Counted from the stretch's first letter, positions 48,243 to 57,753 are shown. The stretch: DNA of 64,000 nt from Clostridioides difficile (GCA_012955965.1 JABBZI010000008.1:93212-157211), one strand, 5' to 3'. Notes: generated from the sequence alone by a model not told the origin. Program-made: numbers and translations.

Positions 48243-48347
48243 CTATAATAGAGCAAAGATATTTTTCTTAAAAGCTAATATTAGAAGAATACATAAGCTA
48301 CTCACTATAAGAGTTCTAAAAAGTCCATTTAAAATTAAATCAACCAT
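48243..48347 (-). pseudogene. Remnant of a third M56 copy
   Basis: A 34-codon frame begins MVDLILNGLFRTLIVSSLCI, closely matching the start of copies 1 and 2 (MSNFILNGIFRTVIVSSLSI), and includes AFKKNIF. It then hits a stop and homology ends. AGGTGAG precedes the ATG. It is a truncated leftover of gene amplification. Confidence 0.75.
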
Positions 48348-48516
48348 CAATTCTCACCTATATTACTTATAGTATTTGAAATTTTTAGTTCCATAATTTA
48401 TAAATTAAAACAAAAAATGACCCACATTATCTGAGCCACATAATTTAAGGGCTGTACTATGTACAGCCCCTTTATATCTTAAATAATTATATCCTATTAT
48501 TTATTAAGAGTAAATC
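48348..48516. other. Region between the remnant and gluD
   Basis: It holds the gluD terminator hairpins, described separately. No further gene is seen. Confidence 0.5.
48412..48469 (-). terminator. Tandem hairpins ending gluD
   Basis: First GGGCTGTAC/GTACAGCCC (48449-48469, 9-bp stem), then TGGCTCA/TGGGTCA (48418-48438, two G-U pairs) followed by T6. The second is the likely intrinsic terminator; the first may stabilise the transcript end. Confidence 0.7.
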
Positions 48517-49782
48517 CTAGTACCATCCTCTTAATTTCATAGCTTCAGCAACTTTCTTAATTGAATGCATGTAAGCAGCTTCTCTCATTGTAACATTGTA
48601 CTCTTCTTTGATTTTCCAAATAGATTCAAATGCTTTAACCATAGCTACTTCTTCTTTTTGTTCTACTTCTTCTTCTGACCAGTAGTATCCATATAAGTTT
48701 TGTACCCACTCGAAGTAAGAAACTGTAACTCCACCAGCATTAGTTAATATATCTGGAGTAAGAACTATTCCTCTTTCAGCAAATACTTCATCAGCTTCTG
48801 GAGTAGTTGGACCATTAGCAGCTTCACAAACTAATTTAGCTTTTATAGATTCAGCAACTTCTTTAGTTATAGAGTTTTCTAATGCAGCTGGTATTACTAT
48901 ATCAACATCTGAAGCCCAGAACTCTTCTAAAGATATTCTCTTAGCTCCTGGGAAGTTTAATAAGTTACCATGCTCTTTCATATGATCTAACATAGCTTGA
49001 CCATCTAATCCATTTTCATTGTATATAGCATAAGAACCTTCTGCTTTACACCATTCAGCCATAGCTACAACAGTACCACCAAGTTTTTCACAGTTAAGAA
49101 CTGTGTAAGAACCAACATTTCCTATACCTTGAATAGCTAATTTAGCTTTTTTCATATCTATTCCTAATTTAGCAGCAGCTTCTCTTGCAGTAACAGCAAC
49201 ACCAAATCCAGTAGCAGCTGTTCTTCCTAAAGAACCACCAAATTCAACTGGTTTACCAGTTAAAACACCTATAGCACTTTGTCCAGTTAATTTATTGTAC
49301 TCATCAACCATCCAAGACATTATTTGTCCATTAGTGTTTACGTCTGGTGCAGGAACGTCAACTTTCTCACCTATTAATTTATATATTCCATCTATGTATC
49401 CTCTACTTAATCTTTCTAATTCACCTTGAGATAAAGTTGATGGGTCTACTATTATTCCACCTTTACCTCCACCATATGGTATACCTGTTACAGAACACTT
49501 GAAAGTCATCCATATAGATAAAGCTTTTACTTCGTCTCTTGAAACATTTTGATGGAATCTTATTCCACCTTTTGTTGGCCCTACTGCATCATTATGTTGT
49601 GATCTAAATCCTTTAAAAGTTTTTATAGAACCATCATCCATTTTAACTGGAATTGAAACTTCTATAACTCTCATAGGTTCTTTTAATAATTCATAAACTG
49701 CTGGTTCCATACCTAATTTATCACATGCATTTTTTACTTGAGATTGCGCCATCTCGAAGACATTTACATCTTTTCCTGACAT
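48517..49782 (-). CDS. gluD: NAD-specific glutamate dehydrogenase
   Basis: GluD interconverts glutamate with 2-oxoglutarate and ammonia, a central step in amino-acid fermentation. The 421-residue protein has GPTKGGIRFHQNVSRDEVKA near residue 68, the catalytic Lys region PYGGGKGGI near 105, and the Rossmann loop IQGIGNVGSYT near 215. In C. difficile this is the abundant GDH antigen used to detect the species (established knowledge). An extended -10 box TGCTATAAT lies upstream. It is monocistronic. Confidence 0.98.
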   Translation of the reverse strand: MSGKDVNVFEMAQSQVKNACDKLGMEPAVYELLKEPMRVIEVSIPVKMDDGSIKTFKGFRSQHNDAVGPTKGGIRFHQNVSRDEVKALSIWMTFKCSVTGIPYGGGKGGIIVDPSTLSQGELERLSRGYIDGIYKLIGEKVDVPAPDVNTNGQIMSWMVDEYNKLTGQSAIGVLTGKPVEFGGSLGRTAATGFGVAVTAREAAAKLGIDMKKAKLAIQGIGNVGSYTVLNCEKLGGTVVAMAEWCKAEGSYAIYNENGLDGQAMLDHMKEHGNLLNFPGAKRISLEEFWASDVDIVIPAALENSITKEVAESIKAKLVCEAANGPTTPEADEVFAERGIVLTPDILTNAGGVTVSYFEWVQNLYGYYWSEEEVEQKEEVAMVKAFESIWKIKEEYNVTMREAAYMHSIKKVAEAMKLRGWY

Positions 49783-49859
49783 TTGAAAGCCCCCTTATAA
49801 ATACGTTATAATTATGTATACTCCATTTAGAAAAAACCATTTCCTAAATTTACAGTTTA

Positions 49860-49868
49860 ATTATAGCA
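49860..49868 (-). promoter_or_regulatory. gluD extended -10 promoter
   Basis: On the minus strand TGCTATAAT fits an extended -10 box. The -35 region is weak (TACTAA 17 bases upstream). Confidence 0.5.
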
Positions 49869-49910
49869 CACTTTATTGCAAATTAGTATATCATTTTTTC
49901 AGTTTATTTT

Positions 49911-50735
49911 TTAACATGGGAGGAAGTTTATTTTTTTAATTTTATGAATGTTAATATCTATTTTTTGTACATTAACTAAAGTCATTTTCTCAATAGACTT
50001 TTTTATTATCTGTTGCATATCTTCAATTTTTTTTATAACTTCTAAATCATTGATATTTATACTTACAAAAATATTCATAAAATTATTGCAATTCTCTATA
50101 TTGATTTTATTTATTCTATCAATGTTTCCAAAGTTGTATACTTCATATTCAATAATCTGTTTAATTACATCTTCATTAATATAAAATTTTCCAATATAGC
50201 TAAAAGTTGGTCTTATTATTGTTTTTTCTAAAACTACCATATTTCTATTATTTCCTTTTTTAAAAAGTCTCTTTAATGGATTTATACTAAGACCACTTGC
50301 CATACTTTTTATTTCAACTGCTGGAACAGGAATTACATGATTTCCTTCTTTTCTAGATTGTTTTGCTATTTCTATTTCATATTTAGTACTTATCTCTTGA
50401 ATATTTATAAATTTATAAATTCTTTCAATTGACAATCTATCTACAATCTGATTAACCATTTTTTTTGATGTCCCAATAATGAGAATCTTGCTTATATTTT
50501 CTTTTTTTATTGTATCCCTAACTTCTTTCCTGTGCTCTACATTGTAAAAAATAGCTCTTTTAACTGCTTCTATAGTAGTATTTGCTTGTTTTGCTGATAT
50601 TCCAGCTAAAACCTTGTTTTTATATATTAAAATACCATCATCAATTATATAATCTATATCATTTTCATATGCAAACTCTAAAGCCTTAAAACTCTTTCCT
50701 GTGCCACTTGACCCAACCAAGGCATATACTTCCAT
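49911..50735 (-). CDS. P-loop protein with Gls24/Asp23-like C-terminus
   Basis: The 274-residue protein has a Walker A at residues 8-15 (GSSGTGKS) and is acidic in its early part (IDYIIDDGILIYKNK). The C-terminal 110 residues, from EKTIIRPTFSYIGKFYINED, repeat alternating helices and strands like Gls24/Asp23 proteins. I do not know its partner. It may bind ATP to regulate a membrane or cell-wall process. AAGGAG precedes the ATG. The next gene on the other strand is cfa. Confidence 0.7.
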   Translation of the reverse strand: MEVYALVGSSGTGKSFKALEFAYENDIDYIIDDGILIYKNKVLAGISAKQANTTIEAVKRAIFYNVEHRKEVRDTIKKENISKILIIGTSKKMVNQIVDRLSIERIYKFINIQEISTKYEIEIAKQSRKEGNHVIPVPAVEIKSMASGLSINPLKRLFKKGNNRNMVVLEKTIIRPTFSYIGKFYINEDVIKQIIEYEVYNFGNIDRINKINIENCNNFMNIFVSININDLEVIKKIEDMQQIIKKSIEKMTLVNVQKIDINIHKIKKINFLPC

Positions 50736-51011
50736 TTTACATCTCCTTCATAAAATAGCTTTAAGCTATTTACTCAAAATTTTATTACACTTTATTGATT
50801 AAAATTATTATATCATTAACAGTTGAATATTATATCCCATATGAAATTTTATAAGCAAAAAACATACTACAATATGAAATTCTTTTTCAAAAGATAGATT
50901 TCCTTCAAGCAAAAAATTTATTGAAAAAATTTTACTTTTTTAAAAAAAGGAATATAATATATTTTAAAGCAAGAAAAACTTACTAGATTTACATTAGAAG
51001 GAGCTGGTAAT

Positions 51012-52199
51012 ATGAATATTACAAAAAATTTTTTAAAAGACTATTTAGAAAGATTTGGCGAGACACCATTTCTAGTTAGGCTTAAAGATGGAGAAGAATT
51101 TCCAATTGGAGAGGGTTCTCCTCAGTTTAAAGTTATTGTAAATAATGATATTAGCAAATCTGAACTACTAAAAAGTACATCTTTAGCACTTGGAGAAGCC
51201 TACATAAATAGAGATATTGAAGTTGAAGGAGATTTATTCTTAACTTTAAACCTACTTTTAAAACAAATAGACAAATTCAATATTGATAATTCAGCTGTAA
51301 AACATCTATTACACTCATCAAATTCAATGAGACATCAAAAGAAAGAAATACATGCTCACTACGATATTGGTAATGATTTTTATAGCCTATGGTTAGACAA
51401 GACACTTAGTTATTCTTGTGCATATTTTAGAAATGATAATGATACTCTTTATGAGGCTCAAATCAATAAAGTTCACCACATATTAACTAAACTAAATTTA
51501 GAAGAAGGTATGAGTCTTCTTGATATTGGTTGTGGTTGGGGATTCTTACTAATAGAAGCAGCAAAAAAATATAAGATTAATGGTGTTGGAATTACACTTA
51601 GTGAAGAACAGTATAAAGAATTTAACAGAAGAATTCAGGAAGAGAATCTTCAAGATTATCTTGAAGTAAAACTTATGGACTATAGAGAGCTTAAAAACTC
51701 AGACCTTATGTTTGATAGAGTTGTAAGTGTTGGTATGCTTGAACATGTTGGTAGAGAAAATTATGAGCTTTTTATTAAAAATGTAAATGCTGTTCTAAAG
51801 GATAGCGGATTATTTTTACTTCACTATATAAGTGGTCTTAAAGAGTCTTATGGAGACCCTTGGATAAAAAAATACATTTTCCCAGGAGGGGTTATTCCTA
51901 GTCTAAGAGAAATGATACATATCTGTAGTGATTACAAATATCATACTATAGATGTAGAGAGTTTGAGATTGCATTACGTAAAAACTTTATTATATTGGCA
52001 AAAAAATTTCTATGAAAATCTTCCAAAGATTAAAGAAATGTTTGATGATAAGTTTATAAGAATGTGGGACTTATACCTTTGTTCTTGTGCTGCTGCTTTC
52101 AACACTGGTATTATAGATATACATCAGATACTTTTCACTAAAGGTATAAAAAACGATTTACCTCTTACTAGGGAATATATGTATCCTTGTTCAAAATAA
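51012..52199 (+). CDS. cfa: Cyclopropane-fatty-acyl-phospholipid synthase
   Basis: Cfa adds a methylene bridge from SAM to unsaturated lipid chains. The 395-residue protein has the SAM motif LLDIGCGWGFLLIEAA near residue 172 and the family strings AHYDIGNDFYSLWLDKTLSY near 116 and PWIKKYIFPGGVIPSL near 290. GAAGGAGCTGG precedes the ATG. The N-terminal 100 residues are the usual lipid-binding part. Single gene with a terminator after. Confidence 0.95.
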   Translation: MNITKNFLKDYLERFGETPFLVRLKDGEEFPIGEGSPQFKVIVNNDISKSELLKSTSLALGEAYINRDIEVEGDLFLTLNLLLKQIDKFNIDNSAVKHLLHSSNSMRHQKKEIHAHYDIGNDFYSLWLDKTLSYSCAYFRNDNDTLYEAQINKVHHILTKLNLEEGMSLLDIGCGWGFLLIEAAKKYKINGVGITLSEEQYKEFNRRIQEENLQDYLEVKLMDYRELKNSDLMFDRVVSVGMLEHVGRENYELFIKNVNAVLKDSGLFLLHYISGLKESYGDPWIKKYIFPGGVIPSLREMIHICSDYKYHTIDVESLRLHYVKTLLYWQKNFYENLPKIKEMFDDKFIRMWDLYLCSCAAAFNTGIIDIHQILFTKGIKNDLPLTREYMYPCSK

Positions 52200-52235
52200 T
52201 ATCTTTCTATAATATAATTTAAACTTAGTTATAAA

Positions 52236-52283
52236 AATAGAGCTATTTCTAAATAAGATTCCTTATTTTAGAATAGCTCTATT
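52236..52283. terminator. Bidirectional terminator between cfa and the oxidoreductase
   Basis: AATAGAGCTATT (52236-52247) pairs with AATAGCTCTATT (52272-52283), with an inner stem. T residues follow most clearly on the minus strand. Confidence 0.75.
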
Positions 52284-52324
52284 AATTAATTCATTGAGTT
52301 TTAAGTATTACTCTACATATGTCT

Positions 52325-53551
52325 TTATAAGCTATAACAAAACTCTCCATTTTCTTTTATATCAAAGAAGTCTGCATAACATACATCAAATATTCTATTT
52401 TCTAAATCAGATATTTCAACTTTGTTTTTTATCAAATAGGTTAATACACCCACATATGAAATATCTCCTTGTATAACAGCTCCATAAATTACATTATCTT
52501 TAAAAACAAATTTTTTATAATCATCAATTCCATCTCTAGTTAATACTCTATAGCTATCATCTACAGGTGTATTCATACCTATAGAAATAGTTGGTATATC
52601 CATAAAATTCATACTATTTTTAAAAGCAAATTCATCTTCTATCTTTTTACCTTCTCCAACCATATTATACGCAGCTACAATTCCTTGCTTTACTGCTAAA
52701 GGCCAAATAGCATTTTTACCAACAACATCACCAGCTGCATATATATCTTTTTGTGTTGTTTGGCACATATCATCTATTATTATACCTCTATCATATTCTA
52801 TTCCTGTTCCATCTAAAAAATCAGCATTTGGTTTAACTCCTGTAGCCACAATTACCATATCTGCATCAAGAATCTCGCCATTTGAAAATGCGACACCTTT
52901 AACATCTTTATTATCGTCCAAGATAATTTCTTGGATAGATGCACTTGGGTAAAATTTCACACCCTTTTCTTTAAACTTGTTTTCATATACTGAAGCTGTA
53001 TATTCATCTAATTGTCTATCTAAAATGTACTTTTCCATAAATGCTACAGAAATATTTAACTGCTGATATTTAAATAATCCAACTAATGCATCTATACCAA
53101 CTAGACCAGCACCTATTATTACTACATTTTTAGAATTTTCTGCTTTTTCTTTTATTTTATAAATATCATCTATGTTTCTCACAGAATATACAAAATTTCC
53201 ATCTCTTAGATTTTTTATTGGGGGAATAGCAGAAGACGCGCCTGTAGCTATTAGAAGCTTATCATAATTTACAGTAATATCTTCTGTCTGAACTACTTTT
53301 TTACTTATATCTATACCTTTAACAGTTTCACCTGAAATCCAATTTACATTATTTTTCTCCATAAAATCTTCATCAACAAAATTTATTTGTTTTAAAGTTC
53401 TGTGTTCAGATATAACATGATGTAACATGCATCTTGAGTATATATTTTCATCTTTAGAAATTACTACTATATTTGAATCTTTATCTAATTCTCTCAATGT
53501 TTTTACTGCATTGATACCAGCAGCACTAGCCCCTAACACTACATAATTCAT
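52325..53551 (-). CDS. FAD/NAD(P)-dependent oxidoreductase of the CO dehydrogenase unit
   Basis: This 408-residue pyridine nucleotide-disulfide family protein has GASAAGINAVKTL at residues 7-19 (FAD Rossmann), LLIATGASSAIPP near 107, VVIIGAGLVGIDAL near 147 (NAD Rossmann) and IYAAGDVV near 270. It is like NADH oxidases and rubredoxin/ferredoxin reductases. ATG at 53551 is chosen for AAGGAGG six bases away; its start overlaps the upstream ferredoxin gene by 26 bases. It likely links CO-derived electrons to NAD(P). Confidence 0.88.
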   Translation of the reverse strand: MNYVVLGASAAGINAVKTLRELDKDSNIVVISKDENIYSRCMLHHVISEHRTLKQINFVDEDFMEKNNVNWISGETVKGIDISKKVVQTEDITVNYDKLLIATGASSAIPPIKNLRDGNFVYSVRNIDDIYKIKEKAENSKNVVIIGAGLVGIDALVGLFKYQQLNISVAFMEKYILDRQLDEYTASVYENKFKEKGVKFYPSASIQEIILDDNKDVKGVAFSNGEILDADMVIVATGVKPNADFLDGTGIEYDRGIIIDDMCQTTQKDIYAAGDVVGKNAIWPLAVKQGIVAAYNMVGEGKKIEDEFAFKNSMNFMDIPTISIGMNTPVDDSYRVLTRDGIDDYKKFVFKDNVIYGAVIQGDISYVGVLTYLIKNKVEISDLENRIFDVCYADFFDIKENGEFCYSL

Positions 53552-53999
53552 CATTTTCCTCCTTCTGTAGTTCAATTGCTCCACTTGGGCAATTAGCTAC
53601 ACATCTAGGATACTCCTCATCTTTACATAAATCACATTTAAGTATGTTTTGCTTGCTTCTATCATCTGGCTTTAATAATCCATATGGACAAGACATTACA
53701 CACATATAACATGAACCACATTTTTCTTCATCATAAGAAACGATTCCACTTTTACTATCTTTATGCATTGCGCCACTCATACATGCTAATACACATTCGG
53801 GTTCATCACAGTGTCTACAAAGAATTGGAACTGGATTATTATGTTTGCTATCTAATTCTATATGTCCTCTACTATCATTATCTATATTTTCTAAATCAAG
53901 AGTATACATGTCATAGTCTTTATTGTGCTTTAGCATACATGCTAATACACAACTTTTGCATCCTGTACATAAATCTTTATTTATAAAAATTCTATGCAT
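53526..53999 (-). CDS. cooF: CooF-like 4Fe-4S electron-transfer protein
   Basis: The 157-residue protein carries four Cys clusters of ferredoxin type: CTGCKSCVLAC near residue 11, CRHCDEPECVLAC near 62, CGSCYMCVMSCP near 92, and CDLCKDEEYPRCVANCP near 120. It resembles CooF/HycB-type proteins that take electrons from CO dehydrogenase. ATG at 53999 overlaps the cooS stop; an earlier ATG at 54011 adds four residues. The operon order cooS-cooF-oxidoreductase supports the role. Confidence 0.9.
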   Translation of the reverse strand: MHRIFINKDLCTGCKSCVLACMLKHNKDYDMYTLDLENIDNDSRGHIELDSKHNNPVPILCRHCDEPECVLACMSGAMHKDSKSGIVSYDEEKCGSCYMCVMSCPYGLLKPDDRSKQNILKCDLCKDEEYPRCVANCPSGAIELQKEENDELCSVRG

Positions 54000-55893
54000 T
54001 ACATTCCACATCCTTTAACCCTAAATTTTTTCTTCTGTCTATTATTATTTCTTCTAATTGATTAGCTGAAGATTTAGGGTCTGGATTCACTATAACATGT
54101 CCTCCTGTTAAGTCTTTTAATTTTTCTGTTAATACTTCTGTTACTAATTTTCCTCCTGTTATAAATGGAGGTAAAGCTAAATGAAGAGGTAAACCAAGAG
54201 CAAGACCAAAGGCTCCATCAGCCAATGCTTGTTCTTCTAACCATTGTGGAGCTGAAAGCACCAATGGTAATTGTGGTAAATCTATTCCAAGCTCAGCTGC
54301 TAATTCAGTTGCTACTATTTCTAGTCTTCCTATAGCTAAACATGGACCAAAGTTTAATACTGGTGGTATTCCTAGAGTCTTACATACTTCTTTTAAGTTT
54401 TCTCCTGCTAATTCTTCTGCTCCAGGTGACATAAGACCAACATTTTCTAGTCCTCCAGTAGAACATCCTGCTGAAAGTACTATTATATCTTTTTTAATCA
54501 ATTCTTTAGTAAGCTCAACAGTATTTACATCATGTCCTCCTGCTGTCATATTTGAACATCCTACAACAGCTGCAACACCTTTAATTTTTCCTTCTGCAAT
54601 TAAATTAATAAGAGGTTTCCATGAATCTCCTAAAAACGCTTTCAAGTTCTTTTCACTTACACCAGTTAAAGATTGTTCAAATCCATGGTCTTTTGGTATA
54701 TCTATTTCAACACTTCCTCTTCTCTCCTTATAAGATTCTAATGCTTTTTCTATCAATGTATTACTAAGTTCATCTAATTTACTTCTGTCTAATCCTATAT
54801 ATTCTGCATTTGCCTTTTTGGCAACATCATCTAAACAGACCATTTTCACTTTATATTTATCTGCTATTGGCTCAAGACCTGGTATAGTACAGTTAAACTC
54901 TGAAAGAACTATATCTATTGCTCCAGTTGATAAAACTGCTTCACTCGTAAAATTGTTACCTGCATGTCCAGCAAATACTTCTTGATAATGTTCTCCTCTT
55001 AATTGTAAATCTTGACCAACGCAAGTACATCCTACTAACTTAAAGCCTTTTGCTCCAACAGCTTGAGCTAATTTTATAACATCTTCATCTTTTAATCTAT
55101 CTTGGAAATTTGCAAATGTTGAATGTTGATGACCTGTTATCATTATATTTATGTAATCTGGGTCTATTACATTAAATCCTACAGGAGCCATTCTTATGAC
55201 TGGTTCTCCTAGCATAACATCATTTAAAAGATTAGTTAGTGTAAGACCATATAATCCTGTTGATATACCTAGATTTAAACAATTAACTAACATATCTACT
55301 GGATCACTATTTAAATTTGTTGATGATTTTACTATTGCATCAAAAACTTCTGATTTTGCACCACCAGGCATTATGCCCAACTCTTTCCATTTCTTCACTC
55401 TAGGTGCATAAGCTATCTTTTCTACTAATTCCATTTTGTCATCTCTTGATTTATATAAATCATTAATGACTTTATCAGCAACTTTTATACATTTATCATA
55501 TTTTTCATCACTTTCTATTCCAAACATCTCTGCTAATTGATTTAATGTTTTTTCTCCTTTAATAACACCTTTAGTTATTCCAACATTCTTTAAATTCTTA
55601 GCTGTATTTTCTACCACATGTAAATAACAAGCTGCTCCAGATGCTACAGCTCTTAAAAAGTTTCTTGCTACTATAGTATCTGCATCTGCTCCACATATAC
55701 CTCTTGGAGATTTAGGAGTTACTCTACATGGTCCATTTGAACAGAGTCTACAACAAACCCCCTGAAGTCCAAAACCACATTTAACTTTTTGATCTTCTGT
55801 TCTATGAAATGCTGTTTCAACATCCTTTGAAGCTACAAAACTTTCTAATTTCTTGTCTGCACTTTCGCACATTTTACAAGTGTTACAAGCCAT
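53992..55893 (-). CDS. cooS: Anaerobic carbon monoxide dehydrogenase catalytic subunit
   Basis: CooS oxidises CO to CO2 at a nickel-iron-sulfur C-cluster. The 633-residue protein has the N-terminal cluster Cys set (CKMCESADKK, KCGFGLQGVCCRLCSNGPCR) and GCTCVGQD near 292. It also has CSNMTAGGHDVNT near 451, SAGCSTGGLENVG near 481, and GPCLAIGR near 520, all cluster-ligating regions. It is the single-subunit form; no acetyl-CoA synthase gene is beside it here. AAGGGGG precedes the ATG. Confidence 0.97.
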   Translation of the reverse strand: MACNTCKMCESADKKLESFVASKDVETAFHRTEDQKVKCGFGLQGVCCRLCSNGPCRVTPKSPRGICGADADTIVARNFLRAVASGAACYLHVVENTAKNLKNVGITKGVIKGEKTLNQLAEMFGIESDEKYDKCIKVADKVINDLYKSRDDKMELVEKIAYAPRVKKWKELGIMPGGAKSEVFDAIVKSSTNLNSDPVDMLVNCLNLGISTGLYGLTLTNLLNDVMLGEPVIRMAPVGFNVIDPDYINIMITGHQHSTFANFQDRLKDEDVIKLAQAVGAKGFKLVGCTCVGQDLQLRGEHYQEVFAGHAGNNFTSEAVLSTGAIDIVLSEFNCTIPGLEPIADKYKVKMVCLDDVAKKANAEYIGLDRSKLDELSNTLIEKALESYKERRGSVEIDIPKDHGFEQSLTGVSEKNLKAFLGDSWKPLINLIAEGKIKGVAAVVGCSNMTAGGHDVNTVELTKELIKKDIIVLSAGCSTGGLENVGLMSPGAEELAGENLKEVCKTLGIPPVLNFGPCLAIGRLEIVATELAAELGIDLPQLPLVLSAPQWLEEQALADGAFGLALGLPLHLALPPFITGGKLVTEVLTEKLKDLTGGHVIVNPDPKSSANQLEEIIIDRRKNLGLKDVECNA

Positions 55894-55921
55894 TACAAAT
55901 TCCCCCTTATATTTTTATATT

Positions 55922-55982
55922 AAAAAAGTAGATTAAATAGCTTTATTATAATTGATTATAATTTAACTATTAAAATCTACTT
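55922..55982 (-). terminator. Terminator-like hairpin between capA-like gene and cooS
   Basis: AAGTAGATTAAATAG (55926-55940) pairs imperfectly with CTATTAAAATCTACTT (55967-55982), with T6 after it on the minus strand. Two TATAAT-like blocks lie in its loop, so it may also overlap the cooS promoter. Confidence 0.55.
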
Positions 55983-56063
55983 ATTTAATACCACGTTTTA
56001 CCATATCCTAAACAAAATATAAATTATTAAAATAAATATATATATTTATTTTTTTTTACATTT

Positions 56064-57128
56064 TTATTTATTCAAATCTTTACTTATTTTTTCTAGTTTA
56101 TTTAAAACTCTATCTTTCTCACTTCCATCTAGCACTTTTGGTTGATAATTATTTCTAGAACTACTAGATGTTATTGATGTTGGTATTATATTGGGCTCTT
56201 TAATTGAAGTTAATTTGTTATCTGAAAAAGAAAAAGTTTGTTGATATATATAGCTATCTGTATCAGAAGGATTCTTATTTCCTCCAAAACAAAAATTTCC
56301 TAGACTATAAGCTATGTACTTATCTTTATATTTTTCTATGCCTTGGACAACATGTGGATGAGAACCCATAACTAAATCAGCACCCTTATCTATTACATAA
56401 TGAGCAAAATCTTTTTGTTTTTTATCTGGATAATAATCTAATTCTATACCCCAATGAAAATACGCCACAACAACATCTGATTTTTTCTTTAGTGCTTTAA
56501 TATCATCTTCCATTTGTTTTAAGTTCTTTTCATTATACTCAGTTGATAATCCATTATATCCTAATAATCCTACCTTAATTCCTTTAACATCTATAACAGC
56601 ATCTTTGCCTAGACCAAAATAATTTATTTTATTTTCATCTAATATAAACTGTGTGTCTTTCATTCCTTCTTCAAAATAATCTTCTGAGTGATTATTTGCA
56701 ACACTTACTACATCTACACTTCCAGATTTTAAAATATTTACATATCCTGGAGTACCTTTAAATGCAAACTTCTTTTCTTTTGCATTTGACGCAGTAGTAA
56801 GTGGCCCTTCCAAGTTAACTACTGTTAAATCATCTTTTTCAAATACAGGTTTTACATTTTTAAGAAAATAATTATAATCTTCTCCTTGTCTTTTAAATTC
56901 ATGGTCAAAGCTACCATAATATGATGAGCCTTTATAGTTTCCCATAGTTACATCACCAGCGAAACTTATAGTTATATCTTTTTTTACAGGCTCTCTTTTT
57001 TCTTCAACCTTACTTTGGCTATTCTTAGAATCCTTTTTAATATTGCTTTCCTTATTTGGATTATTAGAACATCCTACTACAAATAACACTATACTCATAA
57101 TACATATGTAAACTAATTTATTTTTCAT
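56064..57128 (-). CDS. CapA-like lipoprotein (poly-gamma-glutamate synthesis family)
   Basis: The 354-residue lipoprotein has the signal MKNKLVYICIMSIVLFVVGC with lipid at the Cys of residue 20, then a low-complexity linker. The CapA domain shows FAGDVTMGNY, VVNLEGPLT, VSVANNHSEDY, YFHWGIE, MGSHPHVVQGIE and YSLGNFCFGG, the metal-phosphoesterase-like core. CapA/PgsA proteins act in capsule poly-gamma-glutamate synthesis, but many stand-alone members have other roles; no capBC genes are near. ATG at 57128 is chosen for AGGAG seven bases upstream. Confidence 0.88.
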   Translation of the reverse strand: MKNKLVYICIMSIVLFVVGCSNNPNKESNIKKDSKNSQSKVEEKREPVKKDITISFAGDVTMGNYKGSSYYGSFDHEFKRQGEDYNYFLKNVKPVFEKDDLTVVNLEGPLTTASNAKEKKFAFKGTPGYVNILKSGSVDVVSVANNHSEDYFEEGMKDTQFILDENKINYFGLGKDAVIDVKGIKVGLLGYNGLSTEYNEKNLKQMEDDIKALKKKSDVVVAYFHWGIELDYYPDKKQKDFAHYVIDKGADLVMGSHPHVVQGIEKYKDKYIAYSLGNFCFGGNKNPSDTDSYIYQQTFSFSDNKLTSIKEPNIIPTSITSSSSRNNYQPKVLDGSEKDRVLNKLEKISKDLNK

Positions 57129-57344
57129 ATTAAATCTCCTTTGCATTAATAAATTCTAAGATAAAATATACTTTTTTAGAGTATAACATTTTTAAATAGA
57201 ATCGATGCCATATTCTTTAACTTTAATTTTATTTTTTAAAATAAATTCCTTTAAGATAAATAAAAATATAAGCAGATTAAACTTTGTTGTAAAACTTTCA
57301 AACAAGAATATCACAATAAAGTTTTTGTTGTAGAATTAATTTAA

Positions 57345-57373
57345 TTGTTATATTCAATAATATTTGTTATAAT
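57345..57373 (+). promoter_or_regulatory. Ferredoxin promoter
   Basis: TTGTTA (57345-57350) and TATAAT (57368-57373) are 17 bases apart; the ferredoxin RBS GGGAGG (57400-57405) follows. Confidence 0.65.
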
Positions 57374-57413
57374 GTTATTGAATTACAATACATATAAAAG
57401 GGAGGATTTCAAA

Positions 57414-57584
57414 ATGGCATATAAAATTACTGACGCTTGTATAAGCTGTGGTGCTTGTGAGGCTGAATGCCCTGTTAGCTGTATATCAGCTGGAGACGAC
57501 GCATATGTTATAGATGCTGGTTCTTGTATAGACTGTGGTTCTTGTGCAGGAGCTTGTCCTGTAGATGCACCTCAACCAGAATAA
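57414..57584 (+). CDS. fdx: 2[4Fe-4S] clostridial ferredoxin
   Basis: The 56-residue protein has two cluster motifs, CISCGACEAECP and CIDCGSCAGACP, separated by the expected spacing. It is a low-potential electron carrier and may serve CooS. An upstream in-frame ATG is ignored because GGGAGG lies eight bases before the one at 57414 and the longer form adds only a hydrophobic, non-conserved extension. Single gene with terminator. Confidence 0.95.
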   Translation: MAYKITDACISCGACEAECPVSCISAGDDAYVIDAGSCIDCGSCAGACPVDAPQPE

Positions 57585-57599
57585 TAATTCGTTATTCAT

Positions 57600-57643
57600 A
57601 AAGAGACTGATTTTATTTTATCAATATTAATCAGTCTCTTTTT
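57600..57643 (+). terminator. Ferredoxin gene terminator
   Basis: AAGAGACTGATT (57601-57612) pairs with AATCAGTCTCTT (57629-57640), followed by T residues. Confidence 0.88.
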
Positions 57644-57753
57644 AATTATGTATAATTCAAGCATCATAATTTATATACTTTGTTATATTCTATATATTTC
57701 CCTTCTTAATATACTATTAATCTACATCTAAATACTTTTAATTTAATATAAAT

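Noticed and set aside
57345..57373. Rex operator at the ferredoxin promoter
   Set aside because: TTGTTA is present but the second half-site does not match TTAACAA at the required spacing.
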